Of a stretch of DNA of 64,000 nt, positions 43,632-52,613 are shown piece by piece. Both the position numbers and the translations under genes were made by a program. Position 1 is the stretch's first letter; each line of letters starts with the position of its first letter. This DNA comes from DATKHR01 sp036557365. GTDB lineage: Bacteria; Acidobacteriota; Vicinamibacteria; Vicinamibacterales; CAVVIG01. Location: contig DATBHR010000095.1 of assembly GCA_036557365.1 (NCBI GenBank), positions 1 through 64,000 on the forward strand, read 5' to 3'. The notes under the pieces were generated by a model. The model saw nothing but the letters and a program-made list of their open reading frames with translations, did not search any database and was not told the origin of the DNA.

Positions 43632-44609
43632 TCAGGAAGTCGTGAGCACGACCTTGCCGGCTACGCTGCGGCCCGCCATCAGACGAAGCGCCTCGGCAGC
43701 CCTGGCGAGCGGCAGCGTCGTCGAAATGTGAGGCCGGATCTTACCCTCGGTGAACCATCGTCCGAGCTGCGCCATGGCTGCCGCAAAATTCGACGGCTCG
43801 CGCCTGGCGAAATCTCCCCAGTACACGCCGACGATGGAGCAGCCCTTGAGGAGTGTCAGGTTCAACGGGATTTTCGGGATGTCGCCCGCTGCGAAGCCGA
43901 CGACGAGCAGGCGGCCGCGCCAGGCGATCGATCGGAGCGCCGGCTCCGTGTAGGCTCCGCCGACCGGATCGCAGATGACGTCGGGACCAAGACCATCGGT
44001 CAATGCCTTGATGCGTTCCCGCAGATCGTCCGTGCTGTAGTTGATGGTTGCGTCCGCACCGTGCTCGCGGCAGATCGCGAGCTTCTCGTCCGTCGATGCG
44101 CACGCGACGACGCGGGCGCCGATCACCTTGCCAATTTCGATCGCCGCGAGGCCGACGCCGCCGGCCGCGCCGAGCACCAGCAACGTCTCGCCGGCCCGGA
44201 GCTGTCCGCGATCCCGCAGCGCGTGATCGGATGTCGCATAGGTGAGCCCGAACGCGGCGGCGGTCGGGAACTCCATTCCGTTGGGCAGCGGGAGGGCGCG
44301 CCGTGCGTCTGTCTTTACTTCTTCGGCGAACCCGCCGTAACCCGTGATTGCCATGACGCGATCGCCCGGCTTCAGTGAGGTCACGCCTGCGCCGACGCTC
44401 TTCACGACGCCCGACACTTCGCTTCCGGGAGAGAAGGGAAGCGGAGGTTTCACCTGATATTTGTTCTCGATGATCAGGACGTCGGGGAAGTTCACGCTCG
44501 CCGCCCGCACGGCGATGACGACTTCGCCCGCTCCAGCCTCCAGCGCCGGAACGTCTTCGACGACGAGCGACTCCGGCGGACCGTAGGCCTTGCAGAGAAC
44601 CGCTTGCAC
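43632..44609 (-). CDS. NADPH:quinone oxidoreductase (MDR, zinc-free)
   Basis: A 325-residue quinone oxidoreductase-type MDR. It starts MQAVLCKAYGPPESLVVEDVP and has PGSEVSGVVKSVG instead of the zinc-binding GHE motif, so it is zinc-free. The NADPH-binding loop is VLGAAGGVGLAAIEIGK (about 145-161). The C-terminus (KIRPHISTTLPLARAAEALRLM) is typical. It reduces quinones or activated double bonds. It lies upstream of the tannase gene on the same strand, separated by about 52 bases. Confidence 0.92.
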   Translation of the reverse strand: MQAVLCKAYGPPESLVVEDVPALEAGAGEVVIAVRAASVNFPDVLIIENKYQVKPPLPFSPGSEVSGVVKSVGAGVTSLKPGDRVMAITGYGGFAEEVKTDARRALPLPNGMEFPTAAAFGLTYATSDHALRDRGQLRAGETLLVLGAAGGVGLAAIEIGKVIGARVVACASTDEKLAICREHGADATINYSTDDLRERIKALTDGLGPDVICDPVGGAYTEPALRSIAWRGRLLVVGFAAGDIPKIPLNLTLLKGCSIVGVYWGDFARREPSNFAAAMAQLGRWFTEGKIRPHISTTLPLARAAEALRLMAGRSVAGKVVLTTS

Positions 44610-44695
44610 GCGCGCGAGTTTACCAGACCCACCACGACCTACCTGCCCTACCCGACCGACCCACCCGCCCTCCCCGACCCAGTTATCATTCGCGC

Positions 44696-45634
44696 ATGTC
44701 CGACATCATCAGAGAAACCGGGAAGCGTCTCCGGAACTGGGGCAAGTGGGGTGCGAGCGACGAGCGCGGCACGCTGAACTACATCACGCCGGCCGACATC
44801 CTCAAAGCGGCGGCGCTCATTCACCGCGGCGACGTCTTTTCGCTCGCGATTCCCTTCGACGCGAAAGGACCGCAGATCAATCAGCCGCGCCGATTCAATC
44901 CCATCCACCGGATGATGATCACCGGACCGGACTGCACGACCGGCGCCATCAAGTTTCCTGGCGGCGTCGGTTTCAGCGACGACATGATCATCATGCCGCT
45001 GCAGTGCGCGACGCAGTGGGACGCGCTCAGCCACTGCTTCGAGGACGGCCGGATGTACAACGGGTACGACGCGAACGAAATCTCCAGCCGCGGCGCGAAG
45101 CGCAACGGCATCGACAAGGTCTCTCGCGGCGTCGTCGGGCGCGGCGTGCTGCTCGACGTTCCGCGCGCCAAGGGACTCAGCTGGCTCGAGCCCGGATACG
45201 GCATCACCGCGGATGACCTTGACGCGGCGGCCGCTGCCCAGCATGTTTCAGTGGGGCGTGGGGACATCCTGATCGTGCGCACCGGACACATGGCGCTGTG
45301 CCGCTCTCGCGGCGAGTGGGGCGACTACGCGGGCGGCAACGCGCCGGGACTCTCCTTTCATACGGCGGACTGGGTGCAGGAGCACGAGATTGCTGCCGTC
45401 GCGACCGACACGTGGGGCATGGAAGTACGGCCGAACGAATTTCCAGACACGTACCAGCCGCTGCATCAGGTGTTCATCCCGAACATGGGGCTGACGATCG
45501 GCGAGATCTTCTTCCTCGACGAGCTTGCCGAGGACTGCGTCCGCGACGGCGTGTACGAATTCTTCTTCGTCGCGCCGCCGCTGCCCATCACCGGTGCGGT
45601 GGGATCGCCGATCAATCCGATCGCGATCAAGTAA
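44696..45634 (+). CDS. Cyclase family protein with altered metal motif
   Basis: A 312-residue member of the putative cyclase/kynurenine-formamidase family (PF04199). The usual metal motif HxGTHxDxPxH is replaced by QCATQWDALSH (about 101-111): the first and second His are Gln while Asp and the last His are kept. The rest of the fold is present, including a RGVLLDVPRAKGL strand and AVATDTWGMEV near 240. Retained ligands suggest altered or reduced metal binding, or a distinct reaction. Family members open amide or lactone-like rings in aromatic catabolism. It is followed after 9 bases by a TonB-like gene. Confidence 0.85.
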   Translation: MSDIIRETGKRLRNWGKWGASDERGTLNYITPADILKAAALIHRGDVFSLAIPFDAKGPQINQPRRFNPIHRMMITGPDCTTGAIKFPGGVGFSDDMIIMPLQCATQWDALSHCFEDGRMYNGYDANEISSRGAKRNGIDKVSRGVVGRGVLLDVPRAKGLSWLEPGYGITADDLDAAAAAQHVSVGRGDILIVRTGHMALCRSRGEWGDYAGGNAPGLSFHTADWVQEHEIAAVATDTWGMEVRPNEFPDTYQPLHQVFIPNMGLTIGEIFFLDELAEDCVRDGVYEFFFVAPPLPITGAVGSPINPIAIK

Positions 45635-45643
45635 GGAGGCGCC

Positions 45644-46387
45644 ATGATCGCTTTGCGTACGACGCTCGTTGCGATCGTCCTGACCGGCCTCACGCCGCTG
45701 GCGTCGACGCAGACGCAGGAAGTCGTGGTGCCCGGTCCGGGCGTGACGCCGCCGCGTCCAATCGCGCAGGTCCGGCCCGATTACTCGGCGGACGCGATGC
45801 GGCTCGGCGTCCAGGGTCAGGTGTCGCTCGAGTGTGTCGTCGAAGTGGATGGGACACCGAGCAACATCCGCGTCGTGAAGTCGCTCCTTCCCAGTCTCGA
45901 CGCGGAAGCGGTGAAGGCGCTCAGCCAATGGCGCTTTTCGCCCGGCCTGAAGGACGGCAAGCCGGCGCGCGTGGTGCTCCGGATCGACATGACGTTCTCG
46001 CTGCAGTCGTCAGGGCAGGCCGCCGCGCCGGCGGGTTTCATCAACGTGATGAGCCGCATGGATCCCAACGGCCGAACCATCGTGTGGGATGTCGCGCGCG
46101 AACGCGCGGACCATCAGCCGTCGTGGCAACCGGAGACGTCAGCGGCGCCGCCGCTCGCGATCGGCGATGCCATTCGCGCGGGGCAGGCCTGGGTGACGAA
46201 GATCCGGCCGGAGGTGAAGACGCAAGCCCTGATGACCGCGTCGCTCGTGCGTTTCGGCGGCACTCGCTGGTACTACCGCGTCGAGTTCGCGCCGTCGGTC
46301 GACAACCGCATCGGCGACGAACGGATTACGGCGATCGTCCTGCTCGACGGCAGCATTGTCGAGCCTCGTACCGAGAAGTTGCCCTGA
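45644..46387 (+). CDS. Energy-transducer TonB-like secreted protein
   Basis: A 247-residue protein with a signal peptide (residues 1-22) and a TonB C-terminal domain (about 30-125): RPDYSADAMRLGVQGQVSLECVVEVDGTPSNIRVVKSLLPSLDAEAVKALSQWRFSP is the standard motif series. It lacks the usual long Pro-rich spacer and N-terminal membrane anchor, so it is a periplasmic or lipoprotein-like TonB-family module rather than a full TonB. The extra C-terminal region (about 125-247) is unique, with a VWDVARERADHQPSW segment. AGGAGG lies upstream of the ATG. Confidence 0.8.
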   Translation: MIALRTTLVAIVLTGLTPLASTQTQEVVVPGPGVTPPRPIAQVRPDYSADAMRLGVQGQVSLECVVEVDGTPSNIRVVKSLLPSLDAEAVKALSQWRFSPGLKDGKPARVVLRIDMTFSLQSSGQAAAPAGFINVMSRMDPNGRTIVWDVARERADHQPSWQPETSAAPPLAIGDAIRAGQAWVTKIRPEVKTQALMTASLVRFGGTRWYYRVEFAPSVDNRIGDERITAIVLLDGSIVEPRTEKLP

Positions 46388-46393
46388 TCGCGA

Positions 46394-47176
46394 TCAGGAC
46401 GCCGGCTCGCCTGCGGTCACCGGAATGCACTGCCCGGAGATGTTGCGTGCGAGATCGCTGCAGAGAAACGCGGCGAGCGACGCGATGTCTTCAGCGGTCG
46501 ACATGCGCCGCAGCGGCGAGCGCTCGACGAACGACTGACGCATCCGCTCGACGTCCACGCCTCGGACCTCGGCCTGTCCTTTGATCACGCGATCGATCCG
46601 ATCGCCCGCAACAGCGCCCGGCGCAACGGCGTTCACTGTGATGTTGTGCCGTCCGAGCTCGAGCGCGAGCCCGTAGGTCATGCCCATCTGTCCTGCCTTC
46701 GCGGAGCAGTAGCCGACGCGATACGCGAGGCCTCGTCGTCCCGCCATCGACGCGATGTTGACGATGGCGCCGCGGCCGGCGGCGATCATCGCGGGGACGG
46801 CAAAGCGCGAGCAGAGATAGGCGCTCGTCAGGCAGGAGTTCACGGTGTAGAACCAGTCGTCCACCGTGTAGTCCTGGATCGGTTTCGTCGGGCCGCCGTC
46901 GCCCGCATTGTTGACGAGCGTGTCGACGTGGCCGAACGCCGTGATTCCGCCGTCGACGATCGCGCGCGCGCCGTCTTCTGTGCCGGCGTCCGCGACGATC
47001 GCGACCGCGCGTCCGCCCGCATCGACGACGAGCCGCGCGGTCTCCTCGACGAGCGTCGCCGATCGAGCCGCGCAGACGACGGCGGCGCCTTCGCGCGCGA
47101 ACAGACTGCTCATCACACGCCCGATGCCTTTGCTCGCGCCGGTGATGACCGCGACGCGTCCGTCCAGCAAGCTCAC
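46394..47176 (-). CDS. SDR family oxidoreductase
   Basis: A 260-residue classical SDR with TGASKGIGRVM (about 12-22), a NNAGDGG motif near residue 90 and catalytic YCSAKAGQMGMTYG (about 157-168). The C-terminus contains NISGQCIPVTAGEPAS. It is coupled to the CoA-transferase gene upstream by a 4-base overlap, so they are co-transcribed. The partner suggests oxidation or reduction of a CoA-linked intermediate. A role in valerate- or bile-acid-like degradation is possible but not shown. Confidence 0.9.
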   Translation of the reverse strand: MSLLDGRVAVITGASKGIGRVMSSLFAREGAAVVCAARSATLVEETARLVVDAGGRAVAIVADAGTEDGARAIVDGGITAFGHVDTLVNNAGDGGPTKPIQDYTVDDWFYTVNSCLTSAYLCSRFAVPAMIAAGRGAIVNIASMAGRRGLAYRVGYCSAKAGQMGMTYGLALELGRHNITVNAVAPGAVAGDRIDRVIKGQAEVRGVDVERMRQSFVERSPLRRMSTAEDIASLAAFLCSDLARNISGQCIPVTAGEPAS

Positions 47177-48402
47177 AGAACCTCCTTCGCACGCGTTCGT
47201 TCGTCAAGCGGCCGCACGCGGACGACGCCGTTCGCCGCCAGACGTTCGACATCTGCGGCGCTCATGCCGAGTCGTTCGCGCAGAATCGCGTCGGTGTGCT
47301 CGCCGAGAAGTGGCGCCGGTCGTCGAATCCGCCCAGGCGTCTCCGACAGGCGAACCGGAGGTCCGACGCTTCGGTACACGCCCGCAACCGGATGCTCCGA
47401 CTCGACGATCGCGCCGCGCGCGGCCACCTGCGGATGCGCGACGACGTGGTCCAGCGTGTTGATGGCGCCCATCGGGATGCCGGCCGGCATCAGAATCTGT
47501 TCCCACTCTTCGTAGCTTTTCGTCATGAACGCGGCCTGCAGCGCGTCGATGAGCGCCGGGCGGTTCGCGTTGCGCGCAGCATTGTTGACGAAGCGCGGAT
47601 CGTCCACGAGCGCCGCCAGGCCGAGGAGCGGGCAGAAGGTGCGCCACAACTTGCTGCTGCCGACGCCGATCGCGATGTCGCGCGTCTTCGTGCGGAATGT
47701 CTGGTACGGCAGCAGCGCTGCGTACGCAGTCCCCATCGGCTCGGGCAGGATGCCGTCGGCGACGAACGCGCCGATCATCCCGGACAGAAGACCGAGCTGA
47801 CCCTCGAGCATCGAGACGTCGATGAACTGTCCTCGGCCGGTGCGTTCGCGCGCATGGAGCGCGGTGAGGATGCCGAACGTGGCGTAGAGGCCGGCGGTGA
47901 TATCGGCGATCGACACGCCCGCCCGCACGCCGTGTCCGCCGACCTCGCCGGTAACGCTGATCATCCCGCTCTCCGCCTGGACGACGAGATCCAGGGCGGC
48001 GCGATCGCGATACGGTCCGTCCTGCCCGAAGCCCGAGACCGAACAATAGATGATGCGCGGCTGATGGGCCGATGCGTGCGCGTAATCGATGCCGAGTCGT
48101 GCGACGGTGCCGACGCGCAGATTTTCGAGGACGACGTCGGCCTGCTCGAGGAGCCGGAAGAAGATCGCGCGGCCCTCGGGCTGCTTCAAATCCAGGGCGA
48201 TGCTGCGCTTGTTCCGATTGAGGTTGACGAAATACGCGGCCTCGTCGCCGTAGAAGGGCGGCCCCCACGCCCGCGCGATCTCCCCGTCGATCGGCTCGAC
48301 CTTGATGATGTCGGCGCCGTAGTCGCCGAGGAGCGTCGAGGCGAAGGGACCCGCCAGGGCGTGCGAAAGATCGAGAACCGTGACATCGTCCAGTGCGAGC
48401 AT
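47173..48402 (-). CDS. CaiB/BaiF family CoA-transferase
   Basis: A 409-residue class III CoA-transferase. The N-terminal ALDDVTVLDLSHALAGPFASTLLGDYGADIIKVEP and the NLNRNKRSIALDLKQPEGRAIF block are characteristic, and RPGVGYE-like FKT/SG loops occur midway. It moves CoA between carboxylic acids such as succinate and an aromatic or alicyclic acid. The start at 48402 is chosen because the longer frame to 48753 overlaps the divergent thiolase. It overlaps the SDR gene by 4 bases and is divergent from the thiolase. Confidence 0.92.
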   Translation of the reverse strand: MLALDDVTVLDLSHALAGPFASTLLGDYGADIIKVEPIDGEIARAWGPPFYGDEAAYFVNLNRNKRSIALDLKQPEGRAIFFRLLEQADVVLENLRVGTVARLGIDYAHASAHQPRIIYCSVSGFGQDGPYRDRAALDLVVQAESGMISVTGEVGGHGVRAGVSIADITAGLYATFGILTALHARERTGRGQFIDVSMLEGQLGLLSGMIGAFVADGILPEPMGTAYAALLPYQTFRTKTRDIAIGVGSSKLWRTFCPLLGLAALVDDPRFVNNAARNANRPALIDALQAAFMTKSYEEWEQILMPAGIPMGAINTLDHVVAHPQVAARGAIVESEHPVAGVYRSVGPPVRLSETPGRIRRPAPLLGEHTDAILRERLGMSAADVERLAANGVVRVRPLDERTRAKEVL

Positions 48403-48442
48403 CGCGGACGATTGTATAGTTTGCGCAGGGGGACACGTTACC

Positions 48443-49621
48443 GTGACTGACGCCGTCATCGTTTCAACCGCACGGACGCCGCTTTGTAAGAGCTGGCGCG
48501 GCGCGCTCAACATCACACACGGCGCGACGATGGGCGGCCACGCGCTGCAGCACGCCATCGAACGCGCGGGCATCGAGCCGGGTGAGGTCGAGGACGTTCT
48601 CATGGGCTGCGCAAACCCCGAAGGCGCGACCGGCCGCAACATCGCGCGGCAGATCGCGCTGCGCGCGGGATGTCCGGTGACGACGGCCGGCGCGACGGTG
48701 AACCGTTTCTGTTCGTCCGGACTGCAAACGATTGCGATGGCCGCGCAGCGCATCCTGGCTGGCGAAGGCGATATCTACGCGGCGGGTGGCGTCGAATCCA
48801 TCTCGTGCGTCCAGAACGAAATGAACACGTTCATGATCAACGACGACTGGGTCGTCGCGAACAAGCCGGAGCTGTACTGGCCGATGCTCCAGACGGCGGA
48901 GTACGTCTCGCAGAAATACAAGATCGATCGCGAGCAGCAGGACCACTACGGTGTCTGCAGCCAGCAGCGCGCGGCAGCTGCCCGCACCGCAGGCCGCTTC
49001 GACGCCGAGATCGCGCCAATCACGACGAAGATGAAGGTCGTGGACAAAGCGACGGGCGCTGAATCCATTTGGGATGTGACCGCGAAGCAGGACGAAGGCA
49101 TCCGGGCCGACACGACGTACGAGGGCGTATCGAAGATCAAACCCGCCATCGAGGGCGGCGTCATCGCCGCCGGCAACGCCAGTCAGTTCTCCGACGGCGC
49201 GTCGGCGTGCATCGTCATGAGCGCTGATGCTGCGGCCAGGCGAGGCATGAAGCCGATCGGCGTGTTCCGAGGCTTCGCGGTGGCCGGATGCGAGCCGGCC
49301 GAAATGGGCATCGGCCCCGTGTTCGCGGTCCCGAAGCTGCTCCAGCGCACCGGCACGCAGATGGACGACGTGGATCTCTGGGAGCTGAACGAGGCGTTCG
49401 CGGTGCAGGTCATTTACTGCCGCGACCGGCTCGGCATCCCCGACGATCGGCTGAACGTGAACGGCGGTGCGATTGCGCTGGGACATCCGTACGGGATGTC
49501 GGGCGCGCGCCTCGTCGGGCATGCGCTCATTGAAGGCAAGCGCCGCGGCGCCAAAAAAGTCGTCGTGACGATGTGTATCGGCGGCGGAATGGGAGCGGCG
49601 GGGCTGTTCGAGGTCGTCTGA
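48443..49621 (+). CDS. Acetyl-CoA acyltransferase (thiolase)
   Basis: A 392-residue thiolase. The nucleophile lies in NRFCSSGLQ (about residue 88), the second conserved region is ELNEAFAVQ (about 315), GHPYGMSGAR supplies the catalytic His (about 350) and CIGGGMG the third active-site Cys (about 380). It catalyses 3-ketoacyl-CoA cleavage or its reverse. The GTG start follows a GGGGG ribosome site. It is divergent from the CoA-transferase gene, and a TATAGT box lies about 22 bases upstream of its start. It could complete the beta-oxidation set encoded further left. Confidence 0.93.
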   Translation: MTDAVIVSTARTPLCKSWRGALNITHGATMGGHALQHAIERAGIEPGEVEDVLMGCANPEGATGRNIARQIALRAGCPVTTAGATVNRFCSSGLQTIAMAAQRILAGEGDIYAAGGVESISCVQNEMNTFMINDDWVVANKPELYWPMLQTAEYVSQKYKIDREQQDHYGVCSQQRAAAARTAGRFDAEIAPITTKMKVVDKATGAESIWDVTAKQDEGIRADTTYEGVSKIKPAIEGGVIAAGNASQFSDGASACIVMSADAAARRGMKPIGVFRGFAVAGCEPAEMGIGPVFAVPKLLQRTGTQMDDVDLWELNEAFAVQVIYCRDRLGIPDDRLNVNGGAIALGHPYGMSGARLVGHALIEGKRRGAKKVVVTMCIGGGMGAAGLFEVV

Positions 49622-49646
49622 GGCGGCGCGAAATGTGTCAGCCGCC
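49622..49646. terminator. Weak bidirectional hairpin between convergent genes
   Basis: GGCGGC (49622-49627) pairs with GCCGCC (49641-49646) around a 13-base loop, directly after the thiolase stop and before the stop of the convergent gene. No T-run follows, so the call is tentative. Confidence 0.35.
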
Positions 49647-49648
49647 GA

Positions 49649-50425
49649 CTACTTGTCGGCGACGCGGACCGTCACTTTCAAGCTGCTGCTTTTCTCGCCG
49701 TCGGTCGCCGAGAGACTGAGCTCGTAGTTGCCCGCGGCGGCGAACTTCACGTGCGTTGCCGCTGTCGCAACGTCCGTGAAGGTCACGTCGCCCGGCCCGC
49801 TCGTTTTTCTCCAGTTGCTCGTCACCTTGCTGCCGCGCGGCAGGCCGTCGTCCTCGATTTGCGCGTTGATGGCGAGGTCCTGTCCGACTTTGCCAGCGAG
49901 TTCGACCGCTTCAGTGGCCGGCGCTTCGAACGGCGAAACGACCACCTGCAACACCGGCGCGCGGTTCACGCAGATGTTCTTTGGAGCGCTCGCCAGATCC
50001 AGACCCTGCAGCACGCGCTTCTCGCTATTGAGCTCCAGCTCGTAGAGCGGATCCAGCGCCTTCAGCGTCGTCGTCTGCGCCTTGCCCGCGAAGTTCACCG
50101 TCCACTGCAGCGGACCGGTGAACGATTTGTCCACGACCATCACGCACGCGAAGCGATGCCGTCCCTTCAGGAAGACGATCGGCTGCCGCCGATCGCCAGG
50201 TGTCGGCGCGAACACGTTGCTGTCGCCCGCCGGGATCGTCACCGCCGCGTTGTTCATGTTGTAGTACCCGAACGCCAACGTGAACCCGCCGTCCTTGTTG
50301 CGGACGTAACCGTCGTACTGTAGGTAGATCGGCTGCGTCGGCTGCGCCTGCGCGCTTGACGAAGGGATCGCCGCGGCGAGCGCTGCGACGATGCCGGCGA
50401 ACGCGATTCGAAGGCTGCTTCGCAC
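49649..50425 (-). CDS. Secreted protein with PKD/Ig-like C-terminal domain
   Basis: A 258-residue secreted protein. The signal peptide spans residues 1-27 (ending SSAQA). Residues about 30-145 form an aromatic-rich beta region (YLQYDGYVRNKDGGFTLAFGYYN, FACVMVVDKSF). A PKD or Ig-like domain covers about 165-256, with NAQIEDDGLPRGSKVTSNWRKTSGPGDVTF and AAAGNYELSLSATDGEKSSSLKVTV, the usual PKD core. No catalytic motif is seen. Such proteins are typically surface or extracellular. It precedes the GT39/TPR gene on the same strand by about 32 bases downstream of it. Confidence 0.75.
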   Translation of the reverse strand: MRSSLRIAFAGIVAALAAAIPSSSAQAQPTQPIYLQYDGYVRNKDGGFTLAFGYYNMNNAAVTIPAGDSNVFAPTPGDRRQPIVFLKGRHRFACVMVVDKSFTGPLQWTVNFAGKAQTTTLKALDPLYELELNSEKRVLQGLDLASAPKNICVNRAPVLQVVVSPFEAPATEAVELAGKVGQDLAINAQIEDDGLPRGSKVTSNWRKTSGPGDVTFTDVATAATHVKFAAAGNYELSLSATDGEKSSSLKVTVRVADK

Positions 50426-50457
50426 GGCGGCGAGATTACGGTGCAGCCGCTATCAAG

Positions 50458-52596
50458 TCAAGGGTTGCGGCGCGATCGTTTCGCGGACATGGCGAGCGCG
50501 AGATTGTTCTTCGCGTCCTCCATGTCGGGACGGAGACGGAGCGCTTCCTGAAACTGCGCGATCGCATCATCGAGCCGCCCGAGCGACCCGAGCGCGATGC
50601 CCAGATTGTTGTGCGCTTCCGGTGAGGACGGCAGTCGCTGGACGGCGATGCGAAATTCCGCGGCGGCTTCCTCCGTCGCGCCCTGCTCGAGCAGTGCCAG
50701 ACCGAGATCGTAGTGCGCGTCGCCGTTGGACGGATCGCGTTGCGTCGCCTGGCGCAGTTCTTCGATCGCGCCGCTACGATCGCCTTTCGCCGCCAGCACG
50801 TCGCCCAGATTGCGGCGCGCGGCGGCCGACGCCGGATCGAGTTCGACGGCCCGCCTGAACTCGCGGAGAGCGTCCTCCATTCGGCCTTTGGCGGCGTAAG
50901 CGGTACCAAGGTTGTTGTGGACGTCGGCTGACTCGCCGAGCGCCCTCAGCGCGGACTGAAAGCGAGAGACCGCTTCGTCCACGTGACCTTGATCGAGCAG
51001 TGCGTTTCCAAGATTGAATTCCGCATCCGGAAAGTCGGGCTGCGCCTGCAGCGCGCGCTGATACGTCGCAATCGCTTCGTTCGTCTTGCCCGAGGCGCGA
51101 TACGCGGTCGCCAGATTGTTCAGCGCCGGCGCATAACCGGGACGGTCCTCAATCGACTTCTGATAGTGCGTGATCGCATCGTCATATCGCCCTTCGGCCT
51201 GAAGCGCGACACCGATGTTGCTCTCGCTGACGGCTCGCATCCACGCGTGCGGGATGATCGGCCAGTTCGCGAACACGGCTGTCGCTCCCACCACGATGTA
51301 CGCCGGCCAGGCGAGGCGCTTCGGCTGAAACCACGTTTTCGAAACGCGGCGGACGTTGAGAGCGACTGCGACGAGTGCCGCTGCCGCGAACAGAATCAGG
51401 AACGGCACGAGCGGATATCGGTAGCGGGCGAACACGTAGAACAGCACGACGCTCGCGCCGTAAGAAGCCGCCAGCGCCGCGAGGACGACGATTGGCTGCC
51501 GACCATTCCACGTCAGGACGACGCCGAGCAGCGCAAGAGGAACGAGGAGGCCGAAGGTGGCGACCGGACCGAGGATGCGAAGTGGCCACGACCAATCGGC
51601 GTACGACTCCTGCGCTTCGGTGTCGACGACTTCGGTGGCGTTCCAGAGCAGCGCGAACTTGCGTCCGACGAGCTTCAGCCAGTCGCCGGGCTGCGACGTC
51701 ATGAATTCCAGCGCCTGATCCGTCCAGTATGCGGAGACGTCCGCGGGCGAGAGCGTGCGACCGAGCGCGCGCTGTGCGATTTCGGTGGCGTCCTGTCGTT
51801 CGAACTCCGGCGCGCCGCGCCCGTAGCGGAGCGATGCGTACGTGCCGTCGGCGCGCGGATTGTTGCCGATGTACAGGTTCGGTCCGAACTGCGACGTCGT
51901 CACGTAGAAGCCGCCGCCGGCCATTCGGCTGTTGCGGACGGCGACGGGCGCCAGAACGATCGCGAGGCCCGCGAGAAACAGCGCGGCGCCTCGCCACCGC
52001 TCCGGTCGCATCAGCGCCCAGATCGCGAGCACGGCGACGAAGACCATCGCGTTCTCGCGCGTGAGGCTCAATCCGCCGACCGCGAGCCCGGTCCAGAGCC
52101 AGAGCCGCGTGTTCCGCGAGCACGCGATCTGTGCGATGAGCCAGACGATGAGGCAGACGAAGAACACGTCGAGCACCGATTTCTGCAGCACGCTGTCGAA
52201 GAAGATCGCCGGTGCCCACAGCGCGAGCATCACGCCCGCCACCGTGCCTGTCACGTCGTCGAACACGCGTCGCGTCGCATCGGCCAGCAGCACGCACGAC
52301 ATGGATCCGATCGCCGCCTGAAGGACGCGAACGGTCGTCAGGCTGTGACCGAATGCGGAATACACGATGCCGAGGAAATACGGGTAGAGCGGCGCCTGAT
52401 AGAAGACGTCGTGTCCGATCCAGTCGCCGCCGGCGATGGCCTGCGCCCACGTATCGTACGCACGCGAGTCGCCCATCAATAAGGTGAAGAACGGCGCCGA
52501 ACGAATCTGAAACAGATGGAGCAGGCGCAGCGCGAGCGCGATTGCAAAAATCAGGAGGAGTCGCCGCCGCCAGCGGCCGGGTGACGAAAGAGTCAA
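50458..52596 (-). CDS. GT39-like membrane glycosyltransferase with C-terminal TPR array
   Basis: A 712-residue protein. Residues 1 to about 430 hold about 11 membrane helices with the ArnT/GT39-like lead (FFTLLMGDSRAYDTWAQAIAGGDWIG; acidic D-x-D-like region near residue 45). Residues about 460-700 are seven or more TPR units (for example GRYDDAITHYQKSIEDRPGYAPALNNLATAY). This suggests a polyprenyl-phosphate-sugar or mannosyl transferase whose periplasmic TPR domain recruits acceptor proteins. The start is TTG 52596, 17 bases from the divergent cytochrome gene; no ATG is available nearby. Confidence 0.82.
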   Translation of the reverse strand: MTLSSPGRWRRRLLLIFAIALALRLLHLFQIRSAPFFTLLMGDSRAYDTWAQAIAGGDWIGHDVFYQAPLYPYFLGIVYSAFGHSLTTVRVLQAAIGSMSCVLLADATRRVFDDVTGTVAGVMLALWAPAIFFDSVLQKSVLDVFFVCLIVWLIAQIACSRNTRLWLWTGLAVGGLSLTRENAMVFVAVLAIWALMRPERWRGAALFLAGLAIVLAPVAVRNSRMAGGGFYVTTSQFGPNLYIGNNPRADGTYASLRYGRGAPEFERQDATEIAQRALGRTLSPADVSAYWTDQALEFMTSQPGDWLKLVGRKFALLWNATEVVDTEAQESYADWSWPLRILGPVATFGLLVPLALLGVVLTWNGRQPIVVLAALAASYGASVVLFYVFARYRYPLVPFLILFAAAALVAVALNVRRVSKTWFQPKRLAWPAYIVVGATAVFANWPIIPHAWMRAVSESNIGVALQAEGRYDDAITHYQKSIEDRPGYAPALNNLATAYRASGKTNEAIATYQRALQAQPDFPDAEFNLGNALLDQGHVDEAVSRFQSALRALGESADVHNNLGTAYAAKGRMEDALREFRRAVELDPASAAARRNLGDVLAAKGDRSGAIEELRQATQRDPSNGDAHYDLGLALLEQGATEEAAAEFRIAVQRLPSSPEAHNNLGIALGSLGRLDDAIAQFQEALRLRPDMEDAKNNLALAMSAKRSRRNP

Positions 52597-52613
52597 CGGC
52601 GGTATGCTATCGC

